DNA from: Acinetobacter marinus | Lineage (GTDB): Bacteria > Pseudomonadota > Gammaproteobacteria > Pseudomonadales > Moraxellaceae | NCBI RefSeq assembly: GCF_900096915.1 | Contig: NZ_FMYK01000005.1 | Location: 104,761-168,760 of the forward strand | DNA: 64,000 nucleotides | Reading direction: 5' to 3' | Part shown: in pieces, positions 1-7,895 of the stretch | Layout: the number at the start of each line of letters is the position of its first letter | How positions within the stretch are numbered: the first letter of the stretch is position 1 | Program-made: the position numbers and the translations under genes | The notes under the pieces: model-generated | Databases searched by the model: none | What the model was told of the DNA's origin: nothing | Seen by the model: only the letters and a program-made list of their open reading frames with translations

Positions 1-500
1 AACTGCCCTTTGTCATCGGTATAATAGGTTTTCGACCAGCGATTCGGCGCAAAGACCACTACCTCTTGACCCGCCAACGGCTTGCCATCAAAAATCACGG
101 TAAATTGCTTGGCATTTGTAGCGACAGGAGCAATTTCCATTTCCATACTGGTTTGGCTATTTTGGCGTCCTGTTTTTGCCAAGAAATTAATCAAGGTGTC
201 TTCATAGAGCATATCTTGGCTGACACGCACATCTTGATCACCTGTCGTGGCGTAGAGCAAATGATCCGATTCAACTTTGGCAGTCAATTCTTTTTTGCCT
301 TGTTGTGCTTTGGCAGTGTTAAAGGTTTTTAATGCGCCAGTCTGATTTTCAAGCTCTCCCGCACTAAACTCGCCATAATAGGCAAGTGTCTGATTATTCT
401 CAGCTGGTGCCAGCCACAGCATATGTGCTGATGCAGCCGCACTTAGCGCTAGTAGCGTCGATCCCATCAAAAGCGGTTTGATCTGCGCAAACTTCAACAT
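1..500 (-). CDS. DUF4198-type periplasmic protein (3' end outside window)
   Basis: The frame starts at the ATG at 500 and runs off the left edge after about 166 codons, so the C-terminus is missing. The N-terminus is a clear Sec signal peptide (a basic start, then a hydrophobic run ending SAAASA) followed by HMLWLAP. The order signal peptide, HxxWL, then a beta-rich domain with a GKPLAGQEVVV stretch is typical of DUF4198 proteins, which are periplasmic and often sit with TonB-dependent receptors and PepSY proteins in metal or siderophore uptake loci. A Fur-box-like palindrome lies about 50 bp upstream (551-574), which fits iron control. Family assignment is by recall of the pattern; the transported metal or ligand cannot be told from this part. 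Confidence 0.7.
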   Translation of the reverse strand, partial: MLKFAQIKPLLMGSTLLALSAAASAHMLWLAPAENNQTLAYYGEFSAGELENQTGALKTFNTAKAQQGKKELTAKVESDHLLYATTGDQDVRVSQDMLYEDTLINFLAKTGRQNSQTSMEMEIAPVATNAKQFTVIFDGKPLAGQEVVVFAPNRWSKTYYTDDKGQ

Positions 501-550
501 AAAAATCCCCGAATTATTGTACATAGTATGATGCTCTAGCATACATAATT

Positions 551-574
551 GAGAATTATTTACAAATCATTCTT
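551..574. promoter_or_regulatory. Fur-box-like palindrome
   Basis: GAGAATTATTT (551-561) and AAATCATTCTT (564-574) form an imperfect inverted repeat with 9 of 11 positions pairing. The AAT/ATT spacing resembles Fur operators. It lies 51-74 bp upstream of the start of the DUF4198 gene at 500. Call made by eye against the consensus GATAATGATAATCATTATC. Confidence 0.4.
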
Positions 575-601
575 ATGCTAAATTTTCATCCATGTGATCT
601 C

Positions 602-634
602 TAAAAAAATAACGCCTGAATTCAAATTCAGGCG
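602..634 (-). terminator. Intrinsic terminator after the SDR gene
   Basis: CGCCTGAAT (613-621) and ATTCAGGCG (626-634) form a perfect 9-bp stem with a 4-nt loop. On the minus strand the stem is followed by a run of seven T (opposite 603-609). It lies downstream of the SDR gene that ends at 747. Confidence 0.75.
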
Positions 635-746
635 CTATTCTTCATGTCACTTGATAACACATCATGGCATCGGCTCAATCAAACTATTCACTCAACGCTG
701 TTGAATTCGAGCTGTTGAGCTAAACTGTTGCGCTAAAACTGAGCCA

Positions 747-1583
747 TTACAGTTTTTTCGAGAGTTTGGTGGCAAAGCGAGATACGGTCTGATAGCCCGT
801 TGGCAAGATGCGCTGTAAACCATCCAAAATCTTGGCATCATTACCAATCAAGACACGTGGCTTATTGGCTTTGACCGCATTCAAGATGGTTTGTGCAGCC
901 ACTTCAGGTGGGCAACGCAACAATTTATCAAATGATTTTGCCGAACGAACTGGATCCATGCCGATACTTTTTAGACTGTCGCTCATGCGCCCAGATTTTG
1001 CGATGTTGGTACGAATACCACCTGGATGCACACAGGTCGCACTGACCCCAACATTTTGAATATCCAATTCTTGGCGAAGCGATTCGGTAAAGCCACGTAC
1101 AGCGAATTTGGTGGCATTGTACGCCGACTGTGATGGCTGTGAAATCAAACCAAAAAGACTCGAGATATTAATAATATGACCGTCTTTGCTGGCTTTAAGA
1201 TGAGGCAAAAAGGCTTTGGTACCATAGACCACGCCCCAGAAATTGATATTCACAATCCACTCAAGCTCCTCATAGCTTGCACCCTCAGCGGTCGCCGCCA
1301 ATGCCACACCTGCATTATTAAAAATCAGATTCACCGAACCATGATTTTGTACAGTGTCTTCTGCCCACGCATAGACTTGTTCACGATCGGCAACATCAAC
1401 ATGCTTTGAAGTAATGCGCACGCCATATTGTTTCGCCTGTTCAACTGTCTCTGCAAGCCCTTGATCATTGACATCGCTGAGCGAGAGATGACAGCCTTGT
1501 TTCGCCAATAAAATTGCCAATTGTTGACCGATACCCGAACCTGCCCCTGTAATGGCTGCCACTTTATTTTGAAAACTTTTCAT
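747..1583 (-). CDS. Short-chain dehydrogenase/reductase
   Basis: A classical SDR of 278 residues, with a Rossmann nucleotide motif TGAGSGIG at 12-19, NNAG at 89-92, and the catalytic Ser142, Tyr155 and Lys159 (YNATK). Asp37 at the end of the second strand favours NAD(H) over NADP(H). The protein is longer than the 250-residue core and ends in a basic tail, as in the acyl or steroid-type SDRs common in Acinetobacter. It is transcribed away from a TetR-family gene that starts about 210 bp upstream, and a 20-bp palindrome lies between them, so the TetR protein probably controls it. The substrate is not predictable from sequence. A strong terminator follows at 602-634. Confidence 0.85.
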   Translation of the reverse strand: MKSFQNKVAAITGAGSGIGQQLAILLAKQGCHLSLSDVNDQGLAETVEQAKQYGVRITSKHVDVADREQVYAWAEDTVQNHGSVNLIFNNAGVALAATAEGASYEELEWIVNINFWGVVYGTKAFLPHLKASKDGHIINISSLFGLISQPSQSAYNATKFAVRGFTESLRQELDIQNVGVSATCVHPGGIRTNIAKSGRMSDSLKSIGMDPVRSAKSFDKLLRCPPEVAAQTILNAVKANKPRVLIGNDAKILDGLQRILPTGYQTVSRFATKLSKKL

Positions 1584-1706
1584 GATGTATCCCTATTCCA
1601 TGACCTTTTTGCGATCGTTGTAAAGCGTATAAATTTTGGTGTCTTGTGCTTGATTACCGTGTGAATAATTACAGCAATCAAATCGACAGCTCAATGCACT
1701 TTACTT

Positions 1707-1726
1707 TTGACAATTTTGATTGTCAA
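1707..1726. promoter_or_regulatory. Palindrome in the SDR/TetR divergent region
   Basis: TTGACAAT (1707-1714) and ATTGTCAA (1719-1726) form a perfect inverted repeat with a TTTG spacer. It contains a TTGACA that could be the -35 element of the TetR gene, and lies 72 bp upstream of that gene's start. Size, symmetry and position fit an autoregulatory TetR operator; this is inference. Confidence 0.5.
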
Positions 1727-1797
1727 TGCAATATTATAACCAGCGTGTATAATGTGCCACTTGCATTTCTTTTTTACTTTTAGATTCAAGGCAGTCC

Positions 1798-2610
1798 ATG
1801 AATTCAAAATCAGTCAAGCCATCTACTTCACAGCCCATGGATCAGATTCTTGACAAAAATCTCGACCAAAATCGTGACAAAAACCTCGACCAGACTGCCG
1901 AGCAAAACCGTTTGTCTGCTGATTTGCCTGATGAACTGTCACCCACTGCCTCACCGAAAAAAAAGCCAAATAAAACCACCGCATCTCGTCAATTCAAAGG
2001 CTTATCCCTAGAAGAACGTAAAACCATTCGCCGTGAAAAATTAATCGCTGCGGGCCTACAAGCCTATGGTACGCATGGATTTTTTGCAGTAACGGTGAAA
2101 GATATTTGTAAAGAAGCCAAGCTCACCGAGCGTTATTTTTACGAATCATTTAAACGCAGTGAAGAGCTGTTCAAAGTGGTTTATCTGACGCTCATCGATG
2201 AACTGCAGCACAATATTATCAACGCTGTAATGGCAAATACGCCAGAGCTGAAACCGATGATTAATGCAGGATTATCTGCCCTGCTCAACACCTTTCGAGA
2301 TGACCCTCGTAAAGCACGCGTTTTATTCGTCGATGCGATGCTGGTCAATGAATTGCACGGCGATACCATCCGTGAGTCGCATGTGCGTTTTGATCGCACC
2401 ATGTTTGATTTTCTCAACCTAGTTTTTCCTGACCAACAAGCGAATAAGTCGCAATTTAACCTCATCGCTTCTGGGTTAAACGGCTATGTGATTCACATTG
2501 CCATGCGCTGGGTACTTAGCGATTTTAAACAACCTTTTGAGGAAGTATTGGAAGCATGTAGTTTGGTTTATCTGGGGATTTATCAGCATTTTCAAAACAC
2601 TGCAGATTGA
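1798..2610 (+). CDS. TetR-family transcriptional regulator with a long N-terminal extension
   Basis: 270 residues. The TetR DNA-binding domain begins near residue 75, with the helix-turn-helix at about 99-119 (VTVKDICKEAKLTERYFYESF region). The C-terminal half is an all-helical ligand/dimerisation domain. The first 70 residues are unusual: polar, low complexity, with a near-repeat of DKNLDQNR around 19-32 and a basic KKKPNKT patch at 54-60. An AAGG ribosome-binding site just before 1798 supports this long start, but an internal start at Met14 would remove part of the extension. Most TetR proteins are 190-220 residues. The gene diverges from the SDR gene and probably represses it and itself through the palindrome at 1707-1726. 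Confidence 0.85.
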   Translation: MNSKSVKPSTSQPMDQILDKNLDQNRDKNLDQTAEQNRLSADLPDELSPTASPKKKPNKTTASRQFKGLSLEERKTIRREKLIAAGLQAYGTHGFFAVTVKDICKEAKLTERYFYESFKRSEELFKVVYLTLIDELQHNIINAVMANTPELKPMINAGLSALLNTFRDDPRKARVLFVDAMLVNELHGDTIRESHVRFDRTMFDFLNLVFPDQQANKSQFNLIASGLNGYVIHIAMRWVLSDFKQPFEEVLEACSLVYLGIYQHFQNTAD

Positions 2611-2724
2611 GCGTGAATGCTCGAAAATCCATTAAAATCATTATCATGAATTGTTTAATTACATATTCGGGCAAATTCATTGTATAAATCTGCCCTTTTG
2701 CAATAATATTGTCATATTCTCGCT

Positions 2725-2742
2725 TTGTAATATACCTGTCAT
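2725..2742 (+). promoter_or_regulatory. Pho box upstream of phoB
   Basis: TTGTAAT, a 4-bp spacer ATAC, then CTGTCAT: two 7-bp direct repeats with the 11-bp period of a Pho box. It matches 15 of 18 positions of CTGTCATAWAWCTGTCAY by hand count. It is 88 bp upstream of the phoB start, as expected for autoregulation by phosphorylated PhoB. Confidence 0.6.
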
Positions 2743-2829
2743 AAACAACAAGGCTTCGGCGCAATTCGCAAGACGTTTTTTGGACGACATCGATTGACCG
2801 TGAGCCACACTATAAAATAGGTTAATACT

Positions 2830-3540
2830 GTGAAAGATGAATACATCCTCATCGTCGATGATGAGTTACCCATTCGGGAAATGATCCATACCGCACTCGA
2901 TATGGCAGGTTTTCAATGCCAACAAGCGGGCGATGCCAAACAAGCCCATCAGATGATCGTTGATCAACGTCCAGCGCTGATTTTGCTGGACTGGATGCTA
3001 CCGAATGGCGTCAGTGGCATCGATCTATGCCGTCGCCTCAAACGGGATGAAAGTTTGCTGGAAATTCCCGTGATCATGCTCACTGCACGTGGTGAAGAAG
3101 ACCATAAAGTGCAAGGTCTGGATGCGGGCGCCGATGATTATATGACCAAACCCTTTTCGACCCGTGAATTGGTCTCTCGCATCAAAGCCGTTCTGCGTCG
3201 TTCAAATGCCCTAAAAGGCGAAAAAAGCATTGACGTCAATGGATTATTGCTTGATCCTGTCAGCCAACGTGTCAGCTTTGAAGGCACCAGTCTAGAGATG
3301 GGACCAACCGAATATCGCTTGCTTGCCTTCTTTATGACGCATCCTGAACGTGCCTATACTCGTGCCCAGCTACTTGATCAAGTCTGGGGTGGTAATGTCT
3401 ATATCGAAGACCGTACCATTGATGTACATATTCGCCGTTTGCGCAAAGTGCTTGAGCCTTTCGCCGCAGATCGCTATGTACAAACTGTTCGAGGCACAGG
3501 CTACCGTTTTTCGACCCGAACTGATATTGCCGTAGGCTAA
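2830..3540 (+). CDS. phoB: Phosphate regulon response regulator PhoB
   Basis: OmpR/PhoB-type response regulator of 236 residues starting with GTG. The receiver domain (about 5-120) has the acidic pocket Asp10/Asp11, phosphoacceptor Asp54 (ILLDWMLP), Thr85 and Lys107. The C-terminal winged helix (about 130-230) contains the family motif VYIEDRTIDVHIRRLR. It is phosphorylated by PhoR, whose gene begins 7 bp after the stop, and then activates phosphate-uptake genes by binding Pho boxes. A good Pho box lies in its own upstream region. E. coli PhoB has 229 residues, so length is normal. Confidence 0.95.
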   Translation: MKDEYILIVDDELPIREMIHTALDMAGFQCQQAGDAKQAHQMIVDQRPALILLDWMLPNGVSGIDLCRRLKRDESLLEIPVIMLTARGEEDHKVQGLDAGADDYMTKPFSTRELVSRIKAVLRRSNALKGEKSIDVNGLLLDPVSQRVSFEGTSLEMGPTEYRLLAFFMTHPERAYTRAQLLDQVWGGNVYIEDRTIDVHIRRLRKVLEPFAADRYVQTVRGTGYRFSTRTDIAVG

Positions 3541-3547
3541 TAACTGC

Positions 3548-4909
3548 ATGAGCGATTCTTCATTTTTGCCAGATGACATCCACGATGAACCGAGCAGTGA
3601 ACAATATAGTGCCTTAAAAAATTATATCTCCGAAGATATTCGACGCCTGATTCTGATCCTGATCATCGCAGGGTTGATCGGACTGGGCATCGGACACTTT
3701 ATTCTGTTCATTGCACTTGGCTTAATGTTTTTCTTTGCGCTACAGTTTCGCTCCTTATATCTGGTCAATCAATGGATTAGCCAACATTCGCATGAAGCTC
3801 CACCCGAACTTTCTGGGGTGTGGGGTGCATTATTATTCAACGTTTATCGGGCACAGCGCCGTGAACGCACGCTCCAAGCGGAAATGGTCGGACTGATTGA
3901 TCGAGCACAATCCTCACTCATGGCACTTGAAGAAGCGGTGGTGCTGATCGATGAAGAACATTGTCTAGAATGGTGGAATCCAGCTTCCGAACGTCTGCTC
4001 GGTTTAAAATTGGGTGATCGTCGCCGTCAAGTGCTGACGATTCTGCGTAATCCTGAATTTATTAAATATTTTAATCATGTTGAAGATCATCCCAATGGTC
4101 TGATTTTGCAATCGGCTTTCCAAGAAGGACGCTTTATCCAAGTCAAGCTCACTCGTTTTGGTTATGAAAGTCGTTTGCTGGTCGCCTATGATGTGACCCA
4201 TATTCGCAAACTTGAGCAGATGCGTAAAGACTTTGTCGATAATATCTCGCACGAACTGCGCACCCCGCTGACGGTACTCAGTGGCTATATCGAAACCTTG
4301 TCAGATAATGACGATATGCCACAGCGCTGGCGCCGTGCCTTTGATCAGATGCATCAACAAGCCCGCCGTATGAATGCGTTGGTCAATGACTTACTTCTTC
4401 TCTCTCGCCTTGAAAATGAATCTTCAAAAAGTAAAAATCAAATCGTCAATATGGCAGAGCTAATGAATCAGCTATTTGATGATGCACAAGGCTACAACAC
4501 CGAATTTGGGCATTCTGTCCATCTCAATCTCGAAAGTCACAATGACATCATCGGCTCGGATATAGAGCTTGCCAGTGCTTTTGGCAACTTGGTCACCAAC
4601 GCCATCAAATACACCCCGAACAATGGCGACATCACCATCTCTTGGCAAGATCGTGGCGACGTGTCTATCTTCTCGGTGCAAGATACAGGGATCGGCATTA
4701 GCCCTGAGCATATTCCACGTTTGACTGAACGCTTCTATCGTGTCGATAGCGGTCGCAGTCGTGAAACTGGTGGTACAGGCTTAGGACTTGCCATCGTAAA
4801 ACATGTCTTGGCGCAACATGAAGCCTATCTAGAAATCGAATCCCAAGCGCAAATCGGTTCGATCTTTAAAGCCGTTTTCCCAAAGCAGCGATTACAACCC
4901 CCTGAATAG
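3548..4909 (+). CDS. phoR: Phosphate regulon sensor kinase PhoR
   Basis: Membrane histidine kinase of 453 residues. A hydrophobic hairpin at about 33-66 anchors it, with almost no periplasmic loop, as in PhoR of enterics. A PAS-like domain follows (about 120-215), then HisKA with the phosphorylated His235 (ISHELRTPL), and a HATPase_c domain with the N box (NLVTNAIKYTP), G1 (DTGIGI), F (ERFYRVD) and G2 (GTGLGLAIV) boxes. It senses phosphate through the Pst/PhoU complex rather than a periplasmic ligand. The N-terminus carries about 20 extra acidic residues before the first helix. Co-transcribed with phoB. Confidence 0.93.
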   Translation: MSDSSFLPDDIHDEPSSEQYSALKNYISEDIRRLILILIIAGLIGLGIGHFILFIALGLMFFFALQFRSLYLVNQWISQHSHEAPPELSGVWGALLFNVYRAQRRERTLQAEMVGLIDRAQSSLMALEEAVVLIDEEHCLEWWNPASERLLGLKLGDRRRQVLTILRNPEFIKYFNHVEDHPNGLILQSAFQEGRFIQVKLTRFGYESRLLVAYDVTHIRKLEQMRKDFVDNISHELRTPLTVLSGYIETLSDNDDMPQRWRRAFDQMHQQARRMNALVNDLLLLSRLENESSKSKNQIVNMAELMNQLFDDAQGYNTEFGHSVHLNLESHNDIIGSDIELASAFGNLVTNAIKYTPNNGDITISWQDRGDVSIFSVQDTGIGISPEHIPRLTERFYRVDSGRSRETGGTGLGLAIVKHVLAQHEAYLEIESQAQIGSIFKAVFPKQRLQPPE

Positions 4910-5045
4910 ACAGTTATTTTCCTTCTGCCCAGCAGGAATCATGCATCAGCACCTTGAAATTCGAGCGTCTGCCCTCACCTCAAAAAAATTGACTTTTTAA
5001 CCGCAATCGATTTATTGCATTGAATTTGAGCACACAGAGAAGATT

Positions 5046-5381
5046 ATGAATTACCGCTGTCCAAAATGCCAAAGTACCAAAATTATGCCTGTGGCCTCCG
5101 CCGCTGGACCTCGTCCAAATATCCCAAAAAGTCTGCTGGTGCTTGTGCCAAGCATTTTGCTTTTAGTGGTGTTGGTATTGATTAGTATCGTGTTTTTGGT
5201 GATCGGTAAAGATGCGGGCATGATTCTACAAAGTGCCACCATCATCGTCTTTCTGATCTGTCTGGTCTCAGGTGTGTTATTTTGGCGTGTCTTGCCTGAT
5301 TTTAAAATCACCATGCAAAACTTTATGCAAGATCAAAAGCAGTGGAAATGCCGTCAATGTAATAACGAGTGGCAAAACTAG
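5046..5381 (+). CDS. Small zinc-ribbon membrane protein
   Basis: 111 residues. Cys5-x2-Cys8 at the N-terminus and Cys102-x2-Cys105 near the C-terminus would make a split zinc ribbon brought together by two membrane helices (about 29-54 and 60-81), placing both ends on the cytoplasmic side. I do not recognise a named family. No operon partner: phoR is 136 bp upstream and the next gene is convergent. The 3' flank holds the DnaA-box cluster. Confidence 0.7.
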   Translation: MNYRCPKCQSTKIMPVASAAGPRPNIPKSLLVLVPSILLLVVLVLISIVFLVIGKDAGMILQSATIIVFLICLVSGVLFWRVLPDFKITMQNFMQDQKQWKCRQCNNEWQN

Positions 5382-5408
5382 TTTTTTAAATGATGTTTCG
5401 CACTAAAA

Positions 5409-5484
5409 TGTGGATAGCTGTTTGTGAATAAACATATTGTGTATAAATAAGAAGTTATCCACAGCTTTTTATGAATTTTCCACA
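5409..5484. other. Cluster of five DnaA-box-like 9-mers
   Basis: Read against the DnaA box TTATNCACA: 5409-5417 (minus, CTATCCACA, one mismatch), 5423-5431 (minus, TTATTCACA), 5438-5446 (minus, TTATACACA), 5455-5463 (plus, TTATCCACA, the high-affinity form) and 5476-5484 (plus, TTTTCCACA). Centres are 14, 15, 17 and 21 bp apart, with three boxes on one strand followed by two on the other. The last box falls inside the final codons of the AlkB-like gene. Such density is typical of DnaA-titrating (datA), DnaA-reactivating (DARS) or origin sequences. No dnaA, dnaN or rpmH is nearby, so this is probably not oriC. Confidence 0.6.
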
Positions 5485-6092
5485 ATTGTCCGAAAGGTCA
5501 GATTAATCCGTGCATCTTGGACTTTCTTGGTCGGTGGGAGTCGATGTAGCCAGTGGCTTTGCGTGGTGTCTTTCATGATCAGTAAACTGCCGTGTGCCAA
5601 GAGTAATTCCACTTTTTCTTTTGTGGTTTTATGTTTAAAGCAAAATTTTCGTTCTGCGCCGAGCGTCAGTGAAGCGATTGCGCCATTTTTCTTGAGGTCA
5701 GTTTCGCCATCGCTATGCCACGCCATACCTTCTTCGCCTGTGTGGTACAGATTCAATAAACACGAATTAAAAGTTTCACCTGTGATGGCTTCGATGCGTT
5801 GCTTCAATGCCAACAATTCTTCTGTCCACGCCAAGGCATAACGATTCACACCTGAATAGGTATATTCAAAGGCATGGTCGCCGTACCATGCGACTTTGCG
5901 CTTGGTAATCAGCCGTTTGCCGTAGATCACCGCTTCATCATGTTTCCATTCGATCTGATTGAATAAACACTGGAAATAATGATCTGCTTCGGTTTCAGAC
6001 ATGATTTTGCCAAAGTACAGCACCGTGCCGTCATAGGGCAGATAATTCTTTGTAGAATCAATAACATCTTCAAACAGCGTCATGTTGCTCAT
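5469..6092 (-). CDS. AlkB-like 2OG-Fe(II) dioxygenase
   Basis: 207 residues from the chosen ATG at 6092, which has GGAG seven bases upstream; the frame is open further but without such a site. The fold is the ALKBH2/3-like oxygenase: iron ligands His126 and Asp128 (WHSDGE) and His183 (WLHRLP), and 2-oxoglutarate-binding Arg195 and Arg201 in the DARINLTFR motif. Family members oxidatively demethylate 1-methyladenine and 3-methylcytosine in DNA or RNA. No ada or alkA neighbour, so it is not in an adaptive-response operon, although an Ada-like gene is 2 kb away. Confidence 0.88.
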   Translation of the reverse strand: MSNMTLFEDVIDSTKNYLPYDGTVLYFGKIMSETEADHYFQCLFNQIEWKHDEAVIYGKRLITKRKVAWYGDHAFEYTYSGVNRYALAWTEELLALKQRIEAITGETFNSCLLNLYHTGEEGMAWHSDGETDLKKNGAIASLTLGAERKFCFKHKTTKEKVELLLAHGSLLIMKDTTQSHWLHRLPPTKKVQDARINLTFRTIVENS

Positions 6093-6273
6093 GCTGTAAC
6101 TCCATGTTGAGCGAAGCAAAATACATCATAACTGTTTTAAGAGTTAGGAGAGATATAACAAGTGACCATTGTCGTGTAGTGATGATTGACAAAGATACTG
6201 AAATCAGTGGTGAAGTCAGTACCTTTTCTCTAAGCTGTATTAGGTAAATTTCAGGAAAACTAAGAAATCAGTT

Positions 6274-6561
6274 CTACTCATAGCTCTTTAAAAGTTGTTT
6301 CAGTTTTGCTGCCAACTCACCTTTTATCTCAGGATTCTGACTTTGCTGTAGAATTAAAGGCAAAGCATCTAATAAATGTGGTGTTGGAACAATTAATGTC
6401 GTTGTGATTTCAGGTTCTTCAGAATCACCTCGTTCAATTAACATCCCAAAATCTAATTTAGATACAATTGGCCCTAATGCGAATCTGAATAAATGATCAC
6501 AATAAATAGTTTGATGATTTTCACTAATTTTTAAAATTGATTCTTTATCTTTTTTAGACAT
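6274..6561 (-). CDS. Third gene of the HigBA-like cassette, DUF3467-like
   Basis: 95 residues, no signal or membrane segment. The start overlaps the end of the antitoxin-like gene by 8 bp, so the two are probably translationally coupled. The segment CDHLFRFALGPIVSKLDFGML and the later ITTTLIVPTPHLLDALPLIL recall the DUF3467 pattern (a strand pair with LDFG, then a valine-rich strand and a helix). The match is by memory and weak. A third gene after toxin and antitoxin resembles toxin-antitoxin-chaperone modules, but I see no SecB similarity strong enough to call. AT-rich compared with neighbours. Confidence 0.55.
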   Translation of the reverse strand: MSKKDKESILKISENHQTIYCDHLFRFALGPIVSKLDFGMLIERGDSEEPEITTTLIVPTPHLLDALPLILQQSQNPEIKGELAAKLKQLLKSYE

Positions 6562-7144
6562 TTTGAACTACCATTTTTTCTGAGGGATCGAAAATAAAAT
6601 CTTTAAGAGAATGGGCTTTATTTTCCAACTGATTAACTACTGGTTGAACATTAATTGTTTTAACAGTGCTTCTAGAATGAATTGGAACAGCTACAGAAAT
6701 ATATAAATCTTTAGCTCTATCACTTTTAATATCTTCTTCAACTTCATCACATGTTTGTAGTTGCCAAATTAGAAAGTTACTAGATGAGGTTTTTTGTTCA
6801 ACAACTCTAGGAAGAGATCTTAATTTCTTTTCCCAAGGCTGTAATTCAACAGTTTCGTAAGCTTTATGGAAACAAAGACGAAAATCATATTCTAATGCCA
6901 CAGCAATATCGGTAATAGTTTTAACCGTAAGATTCTGTTCACCAGAAAGGACTTTTGTTAAACGGCTAGGCTTCCATTTTAACTTCTTAGCAAGTTTGGC
7001 ACGAGAAAGATGTTCATGAGCTATTAATGCGCATAAGTCATTAGCAATAGCTCCTTTTTTGACTTCAACAGGATCAACATCAGAGAAATCAAAAAAATCA
7101 AAATCGCCAATGTCATCGAAACTATTGGTAATTTTTGTAGTCAT
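6554..7144 (-). CDS. XRE/HigA-like antitoxin
   Basis: 196 residues. An acidic, phenylalanine-rich N-terminus (DDIGDFDFFDFSD) precedes a Cro/CI-type helix-turn-helix at about 36-88 (SRAKLAKKLKWKPSRLTKVLSG). The remaining 100 residues are unfamiliar and may neutralise the toxin or contact the third protein. It starts 8 bp after the toxin-like gene stops, in the toxin-first order of higBA loci, and overlaps the following gene. It probably represses the cassette through the palindrome at 7634-7649. Base composition is clearly more AT-rich than the flanking genes, which suggests acquisition. Confidence 0.75.
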   Translation of the reverse strand: MTTKITNSFDDIGDFDFFDFSDVDPVEVKKGAIANDLCALIAHEHLSRAKLAKKLKWKPSRLTKVLSGEQNLTVKTITDIAVALEYDFRLCFHKAYETVELQPWEKKLRSLPRVVEQKTSSSNFLIWQLQTCDEVEEDIKSDRAKDLYISVAVPIHSRSTVKTINVQPVVNQLENKAHSLKDFIFDPSEKMVVQNV

Positions 7145-7152
7145 ATTAACCT

Positions 7153-7629
7153 CTAGGGATTATCTTCAGATTTAGCTACTGCTTCCGCAAGTTTTTGAAG
7201 TTTATTTTCTTCAGAAGAAGATAGCTTATCTTGTCGCTTTTCCCATAAATGTAATAAAGCAATACGTTTATCTGAAAGGTAAATAAAATATAAACGCAAA
7301 TCGCCTTGGCGAATTCGCCATATTTTATCTACTACATGTCCCCCTTTTTGATTTGTATAAGAGTATTCACATGCTTGATGTAAGAGATCTCCATGATACA
7401 TATCAACTAGAGGAGTTCCAGATTCACATTTTTGACCTAAAGTCCAAAACAAAGTTCGGGCTTTACTTTTCTCACTAGCAGGTAATTCCTTTATATCATC
7501 ATGAAAATTACTTTCAGGATGTTCATCAGAAAAACACTTAAAAATTTTCCATGATAAAGGAGTAACATTAAAAAGCTTTATTGGTCCAGGATGACCTGAA
7601 AACTCTAATGGAGCCAGTTTGATTGTCAT
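7153..7629 (-). CDS. RelE/HigB-like (phage Gp49-type) toxin
   Basis: 158 residues. The C-terminal half carries the HigB/Gp49 pattern: IWRIRQGDLRLYF at 103-115, then a hydrophobic strand ending ALLHLWEKRQDK. This is the strand-turn-strand of RelE-fold ribonucleases that cut mRNA on the ribosome. The N-terminal 60 residues are longer than in most HigB proteins. No good ribosome-binding site is visible before the ATG at 7629; a 16-bp palindrome ends five bases upstream, so expression is probably low and repressed. Toxic activity is inferred from family and gene order. Confidence 0.72.
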   Translation of the reverse strand: MTIKLAPLEFSGHPGPIKLFNVTPLSWKIFKCFSDEHPESNFHDDIKELPASEKSKARTLFWTLGQKCESGTPLVDMYHGDLLHQACEYSYTNQKGGHVVDKIWRIRQGDLRLYFIYLSDKRIALLHLWEKRQDKLSSSEENKLQKLAEAVAKSEDNP

Positions 7630-7633
7630 GATA

Positions 7634-7649
7634 TTAACTTATAAGTTAA
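7634..7649. promoter_or_regulatory. Perfect 16-bp palindrome before the toxin-like gene
   Basis: TTAACTTATAAGTTAA is a perfect palindrome 5-20 bp upstream of the start at 7629. The half-site TTAACTTA appears again overlapping it and once more near 7690. This is the expected form and place of an operator for the XRE antitoxin. Confidence 0.6.
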
Positions 7650-7895
7650 CTTATGCCTATAGTTTTATATGAGCAAAGTGTAAAAAAGAATACATACTGT
7701 AAATTAACTTAATTCAAATTTAAAGCCCTCATCTTTTAAAAACTATATACTCTTCACATAAAATCTCATCTACGAAATGTATGTGTTAGAACTTAGAACA
7801 TACCACATACTCTGCAGCTGACATACCCAACCATATCAGCAACAGGCTTATACCTGATAGAGTTTAATTTATCATGCACTTTTCAACATCCTTGA

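Noticed and set aside
5409..5484. Chromosomal origin oriC
   Set aside because: No dnaA, dnaN, rpmH or gidA nearby and no clear long AT-rich unwinding region; kept as a DnaA-box cluster only.
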